A DNA stretch of 64,000 nucleotides. It comes from Steroidobacteraceae bacterium. GTDB taxonomy: Bacteria > Pseudomonadota > Gammaproteobacteria > Steroidobacterales > Steroidobacteraceae. The notes under the pieces are model-generated. The model saw only the letters and a program-made list of their open reading frames with translations, had not been told where the DNA came from and searched no databases. The stretch spans positions 45,976-109,975 of the forward strand of contig JAFMJH010000007.1 in NCBI GenBank assembly GCA_017853555.1, given 5' to 3'. This document shows positions 30,463 through 40,977 of this stretch, in pieces. The translations under genes were made by a program, and so were the position numbers. Each line of letters begins with the position of its first letter. Position 1 is the first letter of the stretch.

Positions 30463-31678
30463 ACGAGACGCCGCAGGACGGCGCGGAACGGACACCGAAA
30501 CAGGTGTTGGTCGTCGGTGCATCGGCCAGTGTCGTCCAGCCCATCGTCAGCTTGCTGCAAGGTCAGCCTGCATGGACGGTGTCGGCGCGAGTGACGGCGC
30601 TGCGCGCTTTGGCCGACGTGTTGAATGGTGCGCCGAAGACCGACGTCGTCGTCGTGTGTTGCAGCGATCGTGAGCTCGGCAATCTCGATGCGTTGGCGGC
30701 GATCGAACCCGTCAAGCGCCCGGCGGTCGTCGCTTGCGGCAATCTGACGAGCGTGGCGGCGACGCGTGCGGTGGTACGCGCCGGTGCGACGGATCTGTTG
30801 CCCGAGTTGCCGACCGTGCAGGATTTGACGGCGGCGCTCGCGCGTGCGCCGCGGCGCAACGCGGACTCCGCGGCGCCCAAGGCGCGCGGGTCTTTGACCT
30901 TGGTCATGGGCGTCGCCGGCGGTGCGGGGTCCTCGTTCATCACCTGCAACCTCGCGCACATGAGCGCTGCGGTGCTGAAAGAGAAAACGCTGCTCGTCGA
31001 TCTCGACATGCTGTATGCGCCACAAGCGCAATTTCTGGCGCTCAAACCGGAACGCGGCATCGCCGAAGCGACGCAACAAATCGCCACGCTCGATGCCGTC
31101 GCGCTCGAAGGCTACGTCACGCGCCATCGCAGCGGCCTCGCGTTGCTGGCGCGGTCGGAAGGTTCGTACCTGCACGAGTCGGTCGATCCGGAGGCGTTTC
31201 GCACCGTGCTGCGGCTTGCGCTCGAGACCTACAAGTTCGTGTACGTCGACGGACATCGATGGCTGGACGTGTTGACGACGACCACGTTGTCCGAGGCGGA
31301 TCACGTCGTGCTCGTGATGGAGCAGTCGGTGGCGCACGTCAACAACGCGGCACGGCTCTATCGCATCCTGACGCAGCAACTCGGCATCGCGCCGAAACAG
31401 ATCGTGCTGGTGCTGAACCGCTACGACAAGCACGCCGCCGTACAGACCGACATGGTCATCAAGGCCGTCGGCTGCGACGAGCCGTTCAAGTTGCCCAACA
31501 TGTACGAGCTGGCGCTCGACAGCATGAACACCGCGATTCCGCTGTTCGAACTCGACAAAGATTCGCAGGTCACGCGTGCGTTGATCGCACTCGGCACGCA
31601 CATCAGCGGCAACGAACCGCCCGAAGTGCCGGGACTGTTCAAGCGCACCCTCGCGGCGATCACGGCGCGGGCCCACGC

Positions 31679-31682
<4 letters not shown>
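30456..31682 (+). CDS. cpaE: CpaE/TadZ pilus localisation ATPase-like protein
   Basis: The 408-aa protein combines an N-terminal response-regulator-like receiver fold (about 15-130) with a MinD/ParA-type domain (about 145-395). TadZ/CpaE helps place the Tad machine at the pole. The deviant Walker A is [10 protein letters not shown], which lacks both the signature and the P-loop lysine, so ATP hydrolysis is doubtful. The LLVDLDM Walker A-prime/B region is present. Its stop overlaps the cpaF TTG start. Confidence 0.85.
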
Positions 31683-32996
<1,314 letters not shown>

Positions 32997-33004
<8 letters not shown>

Positions 33005-33968
33005 CACGTTTCTTTGGTTCGGCGTTTTGATCTTCGTCGCGATGTTTCTGCTCGCGCAGGGTCTGGTGCTGCCGGCGTTCGGCGAGAGTGCACGCACGCG
33101 TCGGCGCTTGCGAAAGCGGCTGGCGGAGATCGAATCCCAGGCGAGTGTCACGGGCCTGTCGCTGCTGCGTCAGAAATACCTGGAAGATCTCACGCCCTTT
33201 GCGCGACGCATCGAACAATGGCCGCTGATGCAGGTGTTGCGCCGCTTCGTCGAACAGGCGGGACTCGATCGTCCGGCGCACCGCATCGTGCTCGAAAGCG
33301 CGCTGTTCGGCGCCGCGACGCTCGTCGTCACCGCGGTGCTCGAGCTCGATCTTCGTCTGGTCGCCGCCGCGACCATGGCGGCCATCTGCGCCCCGTACAT
33401 ACGACTTTGGTGGCAGCGATCGCGTCGCATCGAAGCGATCGAAGAACAATTGCCCGATGCGATCGACGTGATCAAACGTGCTTTGCGCGCGGGGCATCCG
33501 TTCGTCGCTGCCGTGAAGCTCGTCGGCGAGGACATGGAAGGGGCGGTCGCGAACGAGTTCGCCATCACGGCGGCCGATCTGAGCTTCGGCAACGATCCGC
33601 GCGGTGCCTTGCTCGGCTTGCTCTCGCGCGTGCCGTCGGTGCCGCTGATGGGCTTCGTCACCGCCGTGCTCATCCAGCGCGAGACCGGCGGCAATCTCGC
33701 CGAAGTGCTCGAACACATTTCGCAGGTGATACGTGGCCGCTACCGCTTTCAGCGCAAGGTGCGGACGCTCTCGGCCGAAGGTCGCATGTCGGCGTGGGTC
33801 CTCACGCTCGTGCCTTTCGCCCTCGCCGGCATCCTGCAATTGACGAGTCCCAAATACATGACGGTGCTGTTCGAGGATCCGCGCGGCGTACGCGTGCTGG
33901 CGGTGTGCGGCGGTTTGATGATCGTCGGCGTGTTGTGGATGCGCCGCATCATTCGGGTGGATGTATGA
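32997..33968 (+). CDS. tadB: Tad inner-membrane platform protein TadB
   Basis: The 323-aa protein has an N-terminal membrane helix, a pair of hydrophobic segments at about 95-135, the cytosolic GspF-like domain with [20 protein letters not shown], and two C-terminal helices. With TadC it forms the membrane platform contacted by the CpaF ATPase. ATG 32997 overlaps cpaF by 8 bp; its end overlaps tadC (ATGA). Confidence 0.9.
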
Positions 33969-34876
33969 ATACGACGTTGTTGTTCGTGACTTCGATGCTG
34001 GCCGTTGCGGCATTTGCGTTGTCGGTGGGGGTGCTGTCGTGGGTCGTGAAGTATCGCGATCCGGTGCGGCAGCGACTGGCTGCGCTCGTGACGCCGGGGT
34101 CGCACGAGCGGCGCGGCGCGCGCGCGGCCGAGCGACTCGCACCGCTCGGTCGCTGGTTGTTGCCCGGCTCCAAGGACGAACGCGCCCGGCTCGGCCAGCT
34201 GCTTTTTCTCGCCGGCTTCCGGCAAGCCAATGCGCTCGGCGTGTTCTTCGGCGTCAAAGTGGTGTTGGCGATCGCACTGCCCGTACTTTGGTGGGGCATG
34301 TCGCGCGCGTTGCCGACGCTGACGAGCACGCAGGTGGTGTTTCTGGCAGGGTGTGCCGCATTTCTCGGTTTGATCCTGCCGAATCAATGGTTGGAAAAGC
34401 GGGTCGAGCGGCGTCAAAAACGCTTGCGTGACGCATTTCCCGATGCGCTCGACTTGCTCGTGATCTGCGTCGAGGCGGGCTTGGGTCTCGCCGCCGCGAT
34501 CGAACGCGTGGCGCTCGAGTTGAAATACAGCCATCCCGATCTTGCGCAGGAACTCGCGGTGGTGAACGTCGAGATGCGCGCCGGCGTGGATCGCGAGACG
34601 GCATTGCAGGGGCTCAATACCCGCACCGGGCTGCCCGAGATTCGTGGTCTGGTCGGCTTGCTCGTGCAGACGCTGCGCTTCGGCACCGGCATCGCCGACA
34701 CCTTGCGCGTCTATGCGGCGGAGTTTCGCGACGCCCGTACGCAGCAGGCCGAAGAACGCGCTGCAAAGATCGGCACGAAGCTGATTTTCCCGCTGATTTT
34801 CTGCGAGTTTCCCGCGTTCTTTGCCGTAGCCATCGGGCCTGCGGCGCTGCGCATCATCGACATCTTCAACCGGTGA
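33965..34876 (+). CDS. tadC: Tad inner-membrane platform protein TadC
   Basis: The 303-aa GspF-like membrane protein pairs with TadB. Motifs FPDALDLLVICVEAGLGLAAA and LVGLLVQTLRFGTGIADTLR are characteristic of TadC. Three to four membrane segments are visible. The start overlaps tadB by ATGA, and tadD follows after 4 bp. Confidence 0.9.
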   Translation: MNTTLLFVTSMLAVAAFALSVGVLSWVVKYRDPVRQRLAALVTPGSHERRGARAAERLAPLGRWLLPGSKDERARLGQLLFLAGFRQANALGVFFGVKVVLAIALPVLWWGMSRALPTLTSTQVVFLAGCAAFLGLILPNQWLEKRVERRQKRLRDAFPDALDLLVICVEAGLGLAAAIERVALELKYSHPDLAQELAVVNVEMRAGVDRETALQGLNTRTGLPEIRGLVGLLVQTLRFGTGIADTLRVYAAEFRDARTQQAEERAAKIGTKLIFPLIFCEFPAFFAVAIGPAALRIIDIFNR

Positions 34877-34880
34877 CCGC

Positions 34881-35762
34881 ATGCGCCATGTTGCTTTGAC
34901 ACTGCTATGCGCCGCTCTCGGCGCCTGCACGACACCGCCGCGGCCCCCGAAGCTGCCGCCGCCGCAAGTGGCGATGCCCGGCAAGTTTGCCGCCGCGCTC
35001 GCCAAAGGCGATGCGGCCTGGCGGGCCGGGCACGGCGACGAGGCGCTGTATGCGTATTTGATCGCCGAAAAACTCGACCCGCAGAGCGACGTCGCGCTGC
35101 TGCGCATCGGTGCCTTGCACGAATCCCTCGGCCACGACGAACTGGCGATCCGTGCCTGGCAAATGGCGGCCGAGCGCAACGAGCGCAGCGGTCTCACGCG
35201 ACAGCGACTCGGTTACGCCTGGTTGCAACACGCGGACGTGAGTCAGGCGGAAGCCGAATTCGTGCGCGCACTGCAACTCGACGCGCGCTTGTGGCGTGCG
35301 TCGATGGGCCTCGGCTTGGTAGCCGAGACGCGCGGTGATTACGCGGCGGCGCGACTGCACTACGACACCGCGCTTGCGTTGCGCCCGAATGCGGGGGATT
35401 TGCTGACGTACAGCGCGCGGGTCGCCTTGGCGCAGGATGATCTGGATCGCACGCGCGCCGATCTCGGCGCCGCGCTCGCCACCGACCCGCAACCGGAGAC
35501 CTGGCTGGTGCTCGGCGATTTGCTCGCGCACGCCGGCGATTATCCGGGCGGACTCGAGGCGTATCACAAGACTTTGTCGGAGGCCGAGGCCTATCAGCGT
35601 CTCGGCGAGCAGGCGACGCGCGCCGGCGATCACGTGCGCGCCGTGTGGTACTTCGAGCGCGCTGCCGCGGCATCGCCCACGTATTTCGAGCGTGCCCACA
35701 AAAGTCTGGCCGTGGCGCGCGAGCGTTCGCGCGAGCAGCAGAACGAAGCTGCGGCGCGATGA
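34881..35762 (+). CDS. tadD: TPR lipoprotein TadD
   Basis: The 293-aa protein has a signal peptide with lipobox LGAC (Cys16), a Pro-rich linker and five or so tetratricopeptide repeats (about 45-275). TadD is the periplasmic lipoprotein that acts as a pilotin-like factor for the Tad secretin. It is the last clear Tad gene. A 166-bp gap then separates it from the Crp/Fnr gene. Confidence 0.85.
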   Translation: MRHVALTLLCAALGACTTPPRPPKLPPPQVAMPGKFAAALAKGDAAWRAGHGDEALYAYLIAEKLDPQSDVALLRIGALHESLGHDELAIRAWQMAAERNERSGLTRQRLGYAWLQHADVSQAEAEFVRALQLDARLWRASMGLGLVAETRGDYAAARLHYDTALALRPNAGDLLTYSARVALAQDDLDRTRADLGAALATDPQPETWLVLGDLLAHAGDYPGGLEAYHKTLSEAEAYQRLGEQATRAGDHVRAVWYFERAAAASPTYFERAHKSLAVARERSREQQNEAAAR

Positions 35763-35928
35763 GCACGCGGGTGCATACGTGTAAGTCGCAATGGTTCGTG
35801 CGTTCGAACGTGTGCAGCCGTACCGAACCGGTTGCGTTGCGCCCCGTAGCGTACACACCAACGACGCGGCATTGCGCTGCGGCGTACACGAACTGACACG
35901 CACCACTTCAAAAGTTTCGGAGAAAACC
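35763..35928 (+). promoter_or_regulatory. Gap between tadD and the Crp/Fnr gene
   Basis: This 166-bp region probably carries the promoter of the regulator set. A perfect 10-bp palindrome CGTTCGAACG is at 35801-35810, and GCGTACAC occurs twice (about 35848 and 35881). No intrinsic terminator or clear -35/-10 pair was found. Confidence 0.35.
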
Positions 35929-36678
35929 ATGAACCCGACGGAAGAACTCGCGCGCAATACTTTGCTCGGCAATTTGCCGGAAGAGACGCGGCGTCGCCTG
36001 ACCGCTCGACTCGATCGCGTCGACTTGCCGACCGGACACGTGTTGTCCGACATCGGTCGCAAGGTCACCCATACCTATTTTCCGACGACGGCCGTCGTCA
36101 CCTTGCACCATGTTCTGCAGGACTGCTTCTCCGCCGAGGTCGCGATCATCGGTCGCGAGGGCGTGGTCGGACTCGGCGCGATGTTCGACGATCGCCCGTC
36201 GGCCGATCGCGCCGTCGTATTGCAGGGCGGGCAGGCGCTGCGCATCGACAAGCGCGCGCTCAAGTGGGAATTCTTCCATTCGCCGGAATTGCAGCAGGTG
36301 CTGGTGCAATACACCTATGCGCTCATGGGGCTGGTCGCGCAGACGGCGGTGTGCAACCGGCACCATCGTCTCGATCAGCGTCTCTGCCGCTGGTTGCTCG
36401 CCGCGCAGGATCGATTGCCGAGCAATCGACTCGCCGTGACCCAGGAGTTTCTGTCGCATCTGCTTGGCGTGCGGCGCGAAGGTGTCACGCAGGCTGCGGG
36501 GCGTCTGCAGAAATCCGGCCTGATCCAATACCGTCGCGGGCAGGTGTCGATCCTCGATCGCAACGGTCTCGAAGCCGGTGCCTGCGAATGCTACAAAACG
36601 TCGCGCGATGCGGTCGGCGTGCCCCGCAGCAACGGCCACGCGCCGCAGGCGTTCGTCCGCGCGGCCATGTCGGCTTGA
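35929..36678 (+). CDS. Crp/Fnr-family transcriptional regulator
   Basis: The 249-aa protein has an N-terminal cyclic-nucleotide-binding-like beta barrel (about 15-130), a dimer helix and a C-terminal winged helix with QEFLSHLLGVRREGVTQAAGRL. It lacks the canonical cAMP phosphate-binding cassette and the N-terminal Cys cluster of Fnr, so its ligand is unknown. GGAG precedes the ATG. Its TGA overlaps the TTG start of an HD-GYP gene, so it and the phosphodiesterase appear to be made together. Confidence 0.88.
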   Translation: MNPTEELARNTLLGNLPEETRRRLTARLDRVDLPTGHVLSDIGRKVTHTYFPTTAVVTLHHVLQDCFSAEVAIIGREGVVGLGAMFDDRPSADRAVVLQGGQALRIDKRALKWEFFHSPELQQVLVQYTYALMGLVAQTAVCNRHHRLDQRLCRWLLAAQDRLPSNRLAVTQEFLSHLLGVRREGVTQAAGRLQKSGLIQYRRGQVSILDRNGLEAGACECYKTSRDAVGVPRSNGHAPQAFVRAAMSA

Positions 36679-37280
36679 GTTTGCACGGTCGCGGCGTCGA
36701 CGCCGAACAAGTGGTCGTGGCACTCGGCGCGACGACCGAGTCGCGCAACCCGTACGAAGCGGGGCATCAGCTGCAGGTCGCGCAGTTGGCGGTCTGCATC
36801 GCCAACGAGCTCGCCCTCGACGTCGAGCGCATCGAGGGGCTGCGCATCGCAAGTCTGGTCCACGACATCGGCAAGATCGGCATCCCGGCTGAAATCCTGA
36901 TGAAACCGACGCCGCTCACGGAGGCCGAAAAAACCTTGATGCGGACACACGTGCAATCCGGCATCACTTTGCTCGACGGCATCGAGTTCCCGTGGCCGGT
37001 CGCCGAAATCGTACGTCAGCATCACGAGCGCATCGATGGCAGCGGCTATCCGCGCGGCCTGCAAGGCCGCGCCATCATGCTCGAAGCGGCCATCCTCGGT
37101 CTCGCCGATACGCTCGATGCGATGACCAGCGTACGTCCTTATCGCGGCGCCATCTCGCTGCGTGCGGCGATGCAATACGTCGAGACGGAGCGCGACCGCA
37201 GTTTCGACGGCATGATGATCGATGCCTGTCGCAACGTGTTTCGCGAGGAGCGCCACTTCCATCTGCGGGTGAACGCCTGA
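36675..37280 (+). CDS. HD-GYP domain c-di-GMP phosphodiesterase
   Basis: The 201-aa protein is almost only an HD-GYP domain. All key elements are visible: an early His in AGHQLQVAQLA, LVHDIGKIGIP with the HD pair, the His in MRTHVQSG, HHERIDGSGYP and LADTLDAMTSVRPYR. It should hydrolyse c-di-GMP in the cytosol. There is no attached sensor or receiver domain. TTG 36675 overlaps the regulator stop (TTGA); TTG 36681 and GTG 36711 are other options. The next gene starts on the last base of its stop. Confidence 0.85.
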   Translation: MSLHGRGVDAEQVVVALGATTESRNPYEAGHQLQVAQLAVCIANELALDVERIEGLRIASLVHDIGKIGIPAEILMKPTPLTEAEKTLMRTHVQSGITLLDGIEFPWPVAEIVRQHHERIDGSGYPRGLQGRAIMLEAAILGLADTLDAMTSVRPYRGAISLRAAMQYVETERDRSFDGMMIDACRNVFREERHFHLRVNA

Positions 37281-38089
37281 TGCGCTTGATGTTGCGACAT
37301 GCCGGCATCGTGGTGCTCTACGGTGTGGCGCTGATGTCGTTCAGCCTGCTGGTCGTGCACATCACCATCGACGATTGGGAATACGAGCGCCTGCGGGCGC
37401 ATCTCGTCGGCGTTCCGGTCGAAGAGGCCTGGAAAGATTACTTCGCCCGCCGGCGCATCCCGGTCGCGCTCGCGGCACTCGGACTCGTCGCCGGCGCCGC
37501 TGTCGGCTTTCGCGCCGTGCTCGGCGCGGCCACCGTCGAACGCGAGCGTCGATCGGCACTCGAAGACCCGCTAACCCGTTTGCCGAACCGACGCGCGTTC
37601 GATCAGCAACTGCGCGCGCTCGCATTGCGTGCGCGTTGGTTCAGCCGACCGGCGAGTTTGCTGTTCATCGATCTCGACGGCTTCAAGCAATTGAACGATG
37701 GACATGGACATGCGCTCGGTGATCGCGTCCTGATCAGTGTCGCGGTGACGCTGCGCAACTGCCTCGATCGACACCGCGATTTCTGTTGTCGATGGGGCGG
37801 CGACGAGTTCGTGATCTTGTTGCCCGGCACGGCACGTGACGGTGCGGTGCAGGTGGCCGAACGCGTCGTCCACGCACTGCACGGCATTCGAGTCTCGCCC
37901 GTACCCGGTTCGATCGTGCGCGTGAGCGGCAGCGTCGGCGTCGCGACGTTCAATGCCGTGCACGCCGATGCGGTCGAGGAGTTGCCGCGCGTAGCCGACC
38001 ACGCGCTCGCCTTGGCGAAGCGCGCGGGTAAGGATCGCTACGTGATCAGTTCGCGGGCGTCGGCAGCGGAGGTCGTACGGTCCCTTTGA
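37280..38089 (+). CDS. Membrane-anchored GGDEF diguanylate cyclase
   Basis: The 269-aa protein has two N-terminal membrane helices (about 9-29 and 56-77) enclosing a short periplasmic loop, then a GGDEF domain. The active-site motif RWGGDEF is intact, and RHRD five residues before it fits the RxxD inhibitory I-site. It should make c-di-GMP with product inhibition. The ATG shares a base with the HD-GYP stop (TGATG). Its 3' end overlaps the convergent membrane-protein gene by 44 bp. Confidence 0.9.
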   Translation: MRLMLRHAGIVVLYGVALMSFSLLVVHITIDDWEYERLRAHLVGVPVEEAWKDYFARRRIPVALAALGLVAGAAVGFRAVLGAATVERERRSALEDPLTRLPNRRAFDQQLRALALRARWFSRPASLLFIDLDGFKQLNDGHGHALGDRVLISVAVTLRNCLDRHRDFCCRWGGDEFVILLPGTARDGAVQVAERVVHALHGIRVSPVPGSIVRVSGSVGVATFNAVHADAVEELPRVADHALALAKRAGKDRYVISSRASAAEVVRSL

Positions 38090-38717
38090 CCGCGATCAAC
38101 AGCAGACCCGCGGCGATGAACACCGCCGAAAGTCCGGCGGCGTTCAGCAGCGCCTGCGGATAGCCGATGCGCGGCACGTCGATGAAGAAATACGGATAGA
38201 GCCCGGTCATTTCGCCACGCGCGATCAGGTAGACGAGATAGGCGAGCGGATAGGAGAGAATCCGCCACGCATCGCTCCACACCAGCGAGTGCCGCGGTAC
38301 CGCAAACCACCACAGCAGCGGAAACAAGGGCGGGATCGTGTAGTGCAGGATGCGATTGCACACGGCCTGCAGGCCCTCTTGTTGATAGAGGTGCGAGAGC
38401 AGCACGTGGTACACGGCGCCGACCATGACGATCGAAGCCGTGGCGCAGGTGACGACCCAGGGTTCGCGCAAGATCGAAAGCCGCGACTTTTGCGCACCCC
38501 ACGGGCTGTGCGCGAACGCCACGGCGACGCACAAGGCGTTGGTGGTGATCGTGAAATAGCCGGTGTACATCACCACGCCGAAGCCGAAGGTCTTGCCGAG
38601 CTCGATCTGGTGCGAGACCGTCAAATAACATTGCACGAGCAGCGCCGCGCCGCCGAGTACGGCGAGCAGCGCGGCAAAGCGCGTGAGTCGCGAGGCAGGG
38701 TTTGTCACGCGGGTCAC
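38046..38717 (-). CDS. Pr6Pr-like integral membrane protein
   Basis: This 223-aa protein has six predicted membrane helices and resembles the Pr6Pr family: FTITTNALCVAVAF in TM2, a conserved HYTIPPLFPLLWW stretch (about 120-132) and YPYFFIDVPRIGYP near the end. Function is unknown. GTG 38717 overlaps the upstream amidase-like gene stop (GTGA); GTG 38708 is three codons later. It is the last gene of a probable five-gene minus-strand operon and overlaps the GGDEF gene tail to tail. Confidence 0.7.
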   Translation of the reverse strand: MTRVTNPASRLTRFAALLAVLGGAALLVQCYLTVSHQIELGKTFGFGVVMYTGYFTITTNALCVAVAFAHSPWGAQKSRLSILREPWVVTCATASIVMVGAVYHVLLSHLYQQEGLQAVCNRILHYTIPPLFPLLWWFAVPRHSLVWSDAWRILSYPLAYLVYLIARGEMTGLYPYFFIDVPRIGYPQALLNAAGLSAVFIAAGLLLIAVKGTVRPPLPTPAN

Positions 38718-39769
38718 CAATAATGTTGCCAACGGGCGCGCTTGACGAAGTGCTGGAACGCCTCGCGCTTGTCTTTGGGCACGCCATCCGCATAGCCGTT
38801 GGGATCGTAGCGTTCGACGTACTGATCGAGCACCGGTTTGTAGAGTCGCAGGTGCAAGTCGGGGATGCGATGTTTGGCGCGGAACGCGGCCATCGGGATC
38901 ATCGCCGATTCGCGCGTCTCGAACGGACCGGCTTTGGCGAGTACTACGCCGCGCGGGCCGAAGATCGAGGATCGTCCCGGACCACCGTAGCCGGTGTCTT
39001 CGAAGAAGCCGGGATTGCGGCCTTGCGTCGACACCGAATTGTTGGCGATCAAGGTGTAGAGGCTGTTGTGATACGAGGTCAGACGCATGTCGTCCCATTC
39101 GAAGCCGCCGGTGGCGACGCGGCAGACGATTTCCGCGCCCTTGAACGCCATGCAGCGGAACAGTTCCGGCTCGAATTGCACCGCCGACATGGCGATGTTG
39201 CCGATGTCGGTGCGTTCGATCGGAATCACGGCATCGAGACCGTACATCTCCACGAACCGATCATAGACGTCGTAGATCACCGAGGTGTATTGCTCGGAAC
39301 CCGGGAACATGCCGCGCACGTTGCGTTGCTTCCAGTGCGAGACGATGCTGCCGTCGGGCTTGCACATCACCATCAGGTGCAGAATGTGTCCCGGCCAGTT
39401 CACCGGATCTTTGGCGTAGGTGCCGAAGACGATGTAGCAGTTGTACTGCTGCGCTTTCTTGGCTACTTCGGCCACTTCGGGGCCGGGCACTTCGATCGAC
39501 AACGCGTAATGCTGATCGCGCGTCCAGTTGGTGAAGCCCGTGATGGGAAATTCGTGGAACAGCAGCAAGTCGCAACGGCCGCCATAGCCTTGCGCGATGT
39601 CGATGCTCTCGAGGAAGTAGTCGAGATTGCGCCGAATGCCGGGCGCGGGGTTCGCGCCGTCGACGCCTTGCACGCGCGTCTGCACGACGGCGACGTGGAC
39701 GGCATCCTGTCGCAAGGCTACGGTCGGATAGGTGCCGTCGGCGCGCACCATGTCGTTCGATAGGCTCAT
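38714..39769 (-). CDS. Nitrilase/aliphatic-amidase superfamily protein with Ser in place of catalytic Cys
   Basis: The 351-aa protein aligns along its length with aliphatic amidases (AmiE/AmiF type): HEFPITGF (Glu73 as base), SHWKQR (Lys147) and, after the nucleophile, FRCMAFKGAEIVCR, close to the AmiE segment. At the nucleophile position, where AmiE has ICDDGNYPE, this protein reads AMSAVQFEPE, so Ser195 (TCG, 39185-39187) replaces Cys. It is therefore either a Ser-variant hydrolase or a non-catalytic relative. ATG 39769 was chosen for CAGGAG upstream. It lies 20 bp after an ABC permease gene and is coupled to the Pr6Pr-like gene. Confidence 0.8.
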   Translation of the reverse strand: MSLSNDMVRADGTYPTVALRQDAVHVAVVQTRVQGVDGANPAPGIRRNLDYFLESIDIAQGYGGRCDLLLFHEFPITGFTNWTRDQHYALSIEVPGPEVAEVAKKAQQYNCYIVFGTYAKDPVNWPGHILHLMVMCKPDGSIVSHWKQRNVRGMFPGSEQYTSVIYDVYDRFVEMYGLDAVIPIERTDIGNIAMSAVQFEPELFRCMAFKGAEIVCRVATGGFEWDDMRLTSYHNSLYTLIANNSVSTQGRNPGFFEDTGYGGPGRSSIFGPRGVVLAKAGPFETRESAMIPMAAFRAKHRIPDLHLRLYKPVLDQYVERYDPNGYADGVPKDKREAFQHFVKRARWQHYW

Positions 39770-39789
39770 ATCGAGAATCTCCTGTTGGT

Positions 39790-40977
39790 TCACCCGAGGA
39801 TCGCTTCGCGTTCGTAAAGTCGGCCGGCCACCCACGACAGCAGCGCGCCGAGCGCGAGGCTGACGCCCGCCGACATCACCACTTCGGCCAGCGCGGGCGA
39901 TTCGCCGCGCAGCACGCTGGTCATCAAAAAATGCTGACTCAGCGAAGGGACGGCCATCAAGGGCAGACTGCGTTGCAATTCCAGCATGTTGACGAACGCG
40001 AGCGGCAGCGCCGGAATCATGATCACGAAACTGACGTAGGTCTGTGCTTCGCGAAAACTGCGGGTGAACGATGCGACCACGGTCATGAGTGCGGCGGCCG
40101 GCAAAATCAGCGGCGCCATGAACACGATGATCGCGAGCACCGCGAACGGGCCGAGATTGGCGCTCATGCCGTAGCGTTCGAGACCGATGAAATGCGCGGC
40201 GACGGCGCAGGCGGTCACGGTCAACATCAAGGACAACAGCATGTAACTGCTGGTCGCCAGGATCTTGCCGTAGAGGATCTGGGCGCGCGCCATCGGCGTC
40301 GTCAGCAGCGCTTCGAGCGAACCGCGTTCGCGTTCGCCGGCGGTGGAGTCGATCGCCAGATACAGCCCGCCCATGAGCGTCGCCAGCACGATCAGATAAC
40401 TCAGCAGACCGAGCAAGAGGGCTGCGCGACTCACCGGCGTCGACACGTCCACGGTATCCACCGCCACCGGCATCGAGGCGAGTGGATCGACGCCGCGTAC
40501 CAGAAGACGCCAGGTCGCGATGCCGCGGCCGTATTCTTCGATGGCACCGCGTACGCGGCGCGTGAGATCGCGCCCGGTCTGTTGCGCGGAATCGTCCACG
40601 TACAGCAAAACTTTTGCCGGATCGCTGCGGGTGAAGCGCTCGGCGTAGTCGGCGGTGATCAGCAGCACGGCTTTGTGCCGCTTGGCGCGTACGGCCGCGC
40701 GCGCGCCGGCATCGTCGTAATCGTGCGCTTCGGTTTCGATGCCGCGCGAGTCGAGAAAGCGCAGCAGATTCGGCGCACGCTCGCCGTGCGCGACCGCGAT
40801 GGTGACGAGGTCGGTTTGCGTCGCTTCGCCGCGATTCATGGCGAACTTCATCATCCCCGAGAACAGCATCGGACCTAACAGCGGGCCGAATATCAGCGCC
40901 GTGATGATGGTGCGACGATCGCGCAGATTCTCGAGGAATTCTTTGCGAAAGACGGTGAAGATGCCGCGCAGGTTCAT
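39790..40977 (-). CDS. ABC-2 type exporter permease (NatB-like)
   Basis: The 395-aa permease has one N-terminal helix (about 24-42), a large extracytoplasmic domain (about 45-175) and about five C-terminal helices, the layout of NatB/YhaP-type transporters. The motif ERERGSLEALLTTPM in the loop after TM2 is typical. It pairs with the ATPase encoded just upstream (ATGA overlap). NatAB exporters move sodium or peptides/lipids; the cargo here is unknown. Confidence 0.85.
   Translation of the reverse strand: MNLRGIFTVFRKEFLENLRDRRTIITALIFGPLLGPMLFSGMMKFAMNRGEATQTDLVTIAVAHGERAPNLLRFLDSRGIETEAHDYDDAGARAAVRAKRHKAVLLITADYAERFTRSDPAKVLLYVDDSAQQTGRDLTRRVRGAIEEYGRGIATWRLLVRGVDPLASMPVAVDTVDVSTPVSRAALLLGLLSYLIVLATLMGGLYLAIDSTAGERERGSLEALLTTPMARAQILYGKILATSSYMLLSLMLTVTACAVAAHFIGLERYGMSANLGPFAVLAIIVFMAPLILPAAALMTVVASFTRSFREAQTYVSFVIMIPALPLAFVNMLELQRSLPLMAVPSLSQHFLMTSVLRGESPALAEVVMSAGVSLALGALLSWVAGRLYEREAILG

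Noticed and set aside
35801..35810. CGTTCGAACG palindrome as a definite operator
   Set aside because: A 10-bp palindrome is expected by chance a few times in a GC-rich window of this size and there is no partner site.
35759..35896. 45-codon frame overlapping the tadD stop (ATGA)
   Set aside because: Position suits coupling, but composition is Cys/Thr/Arg-rich with no helix or signal, and it occupies a probable promoter region.
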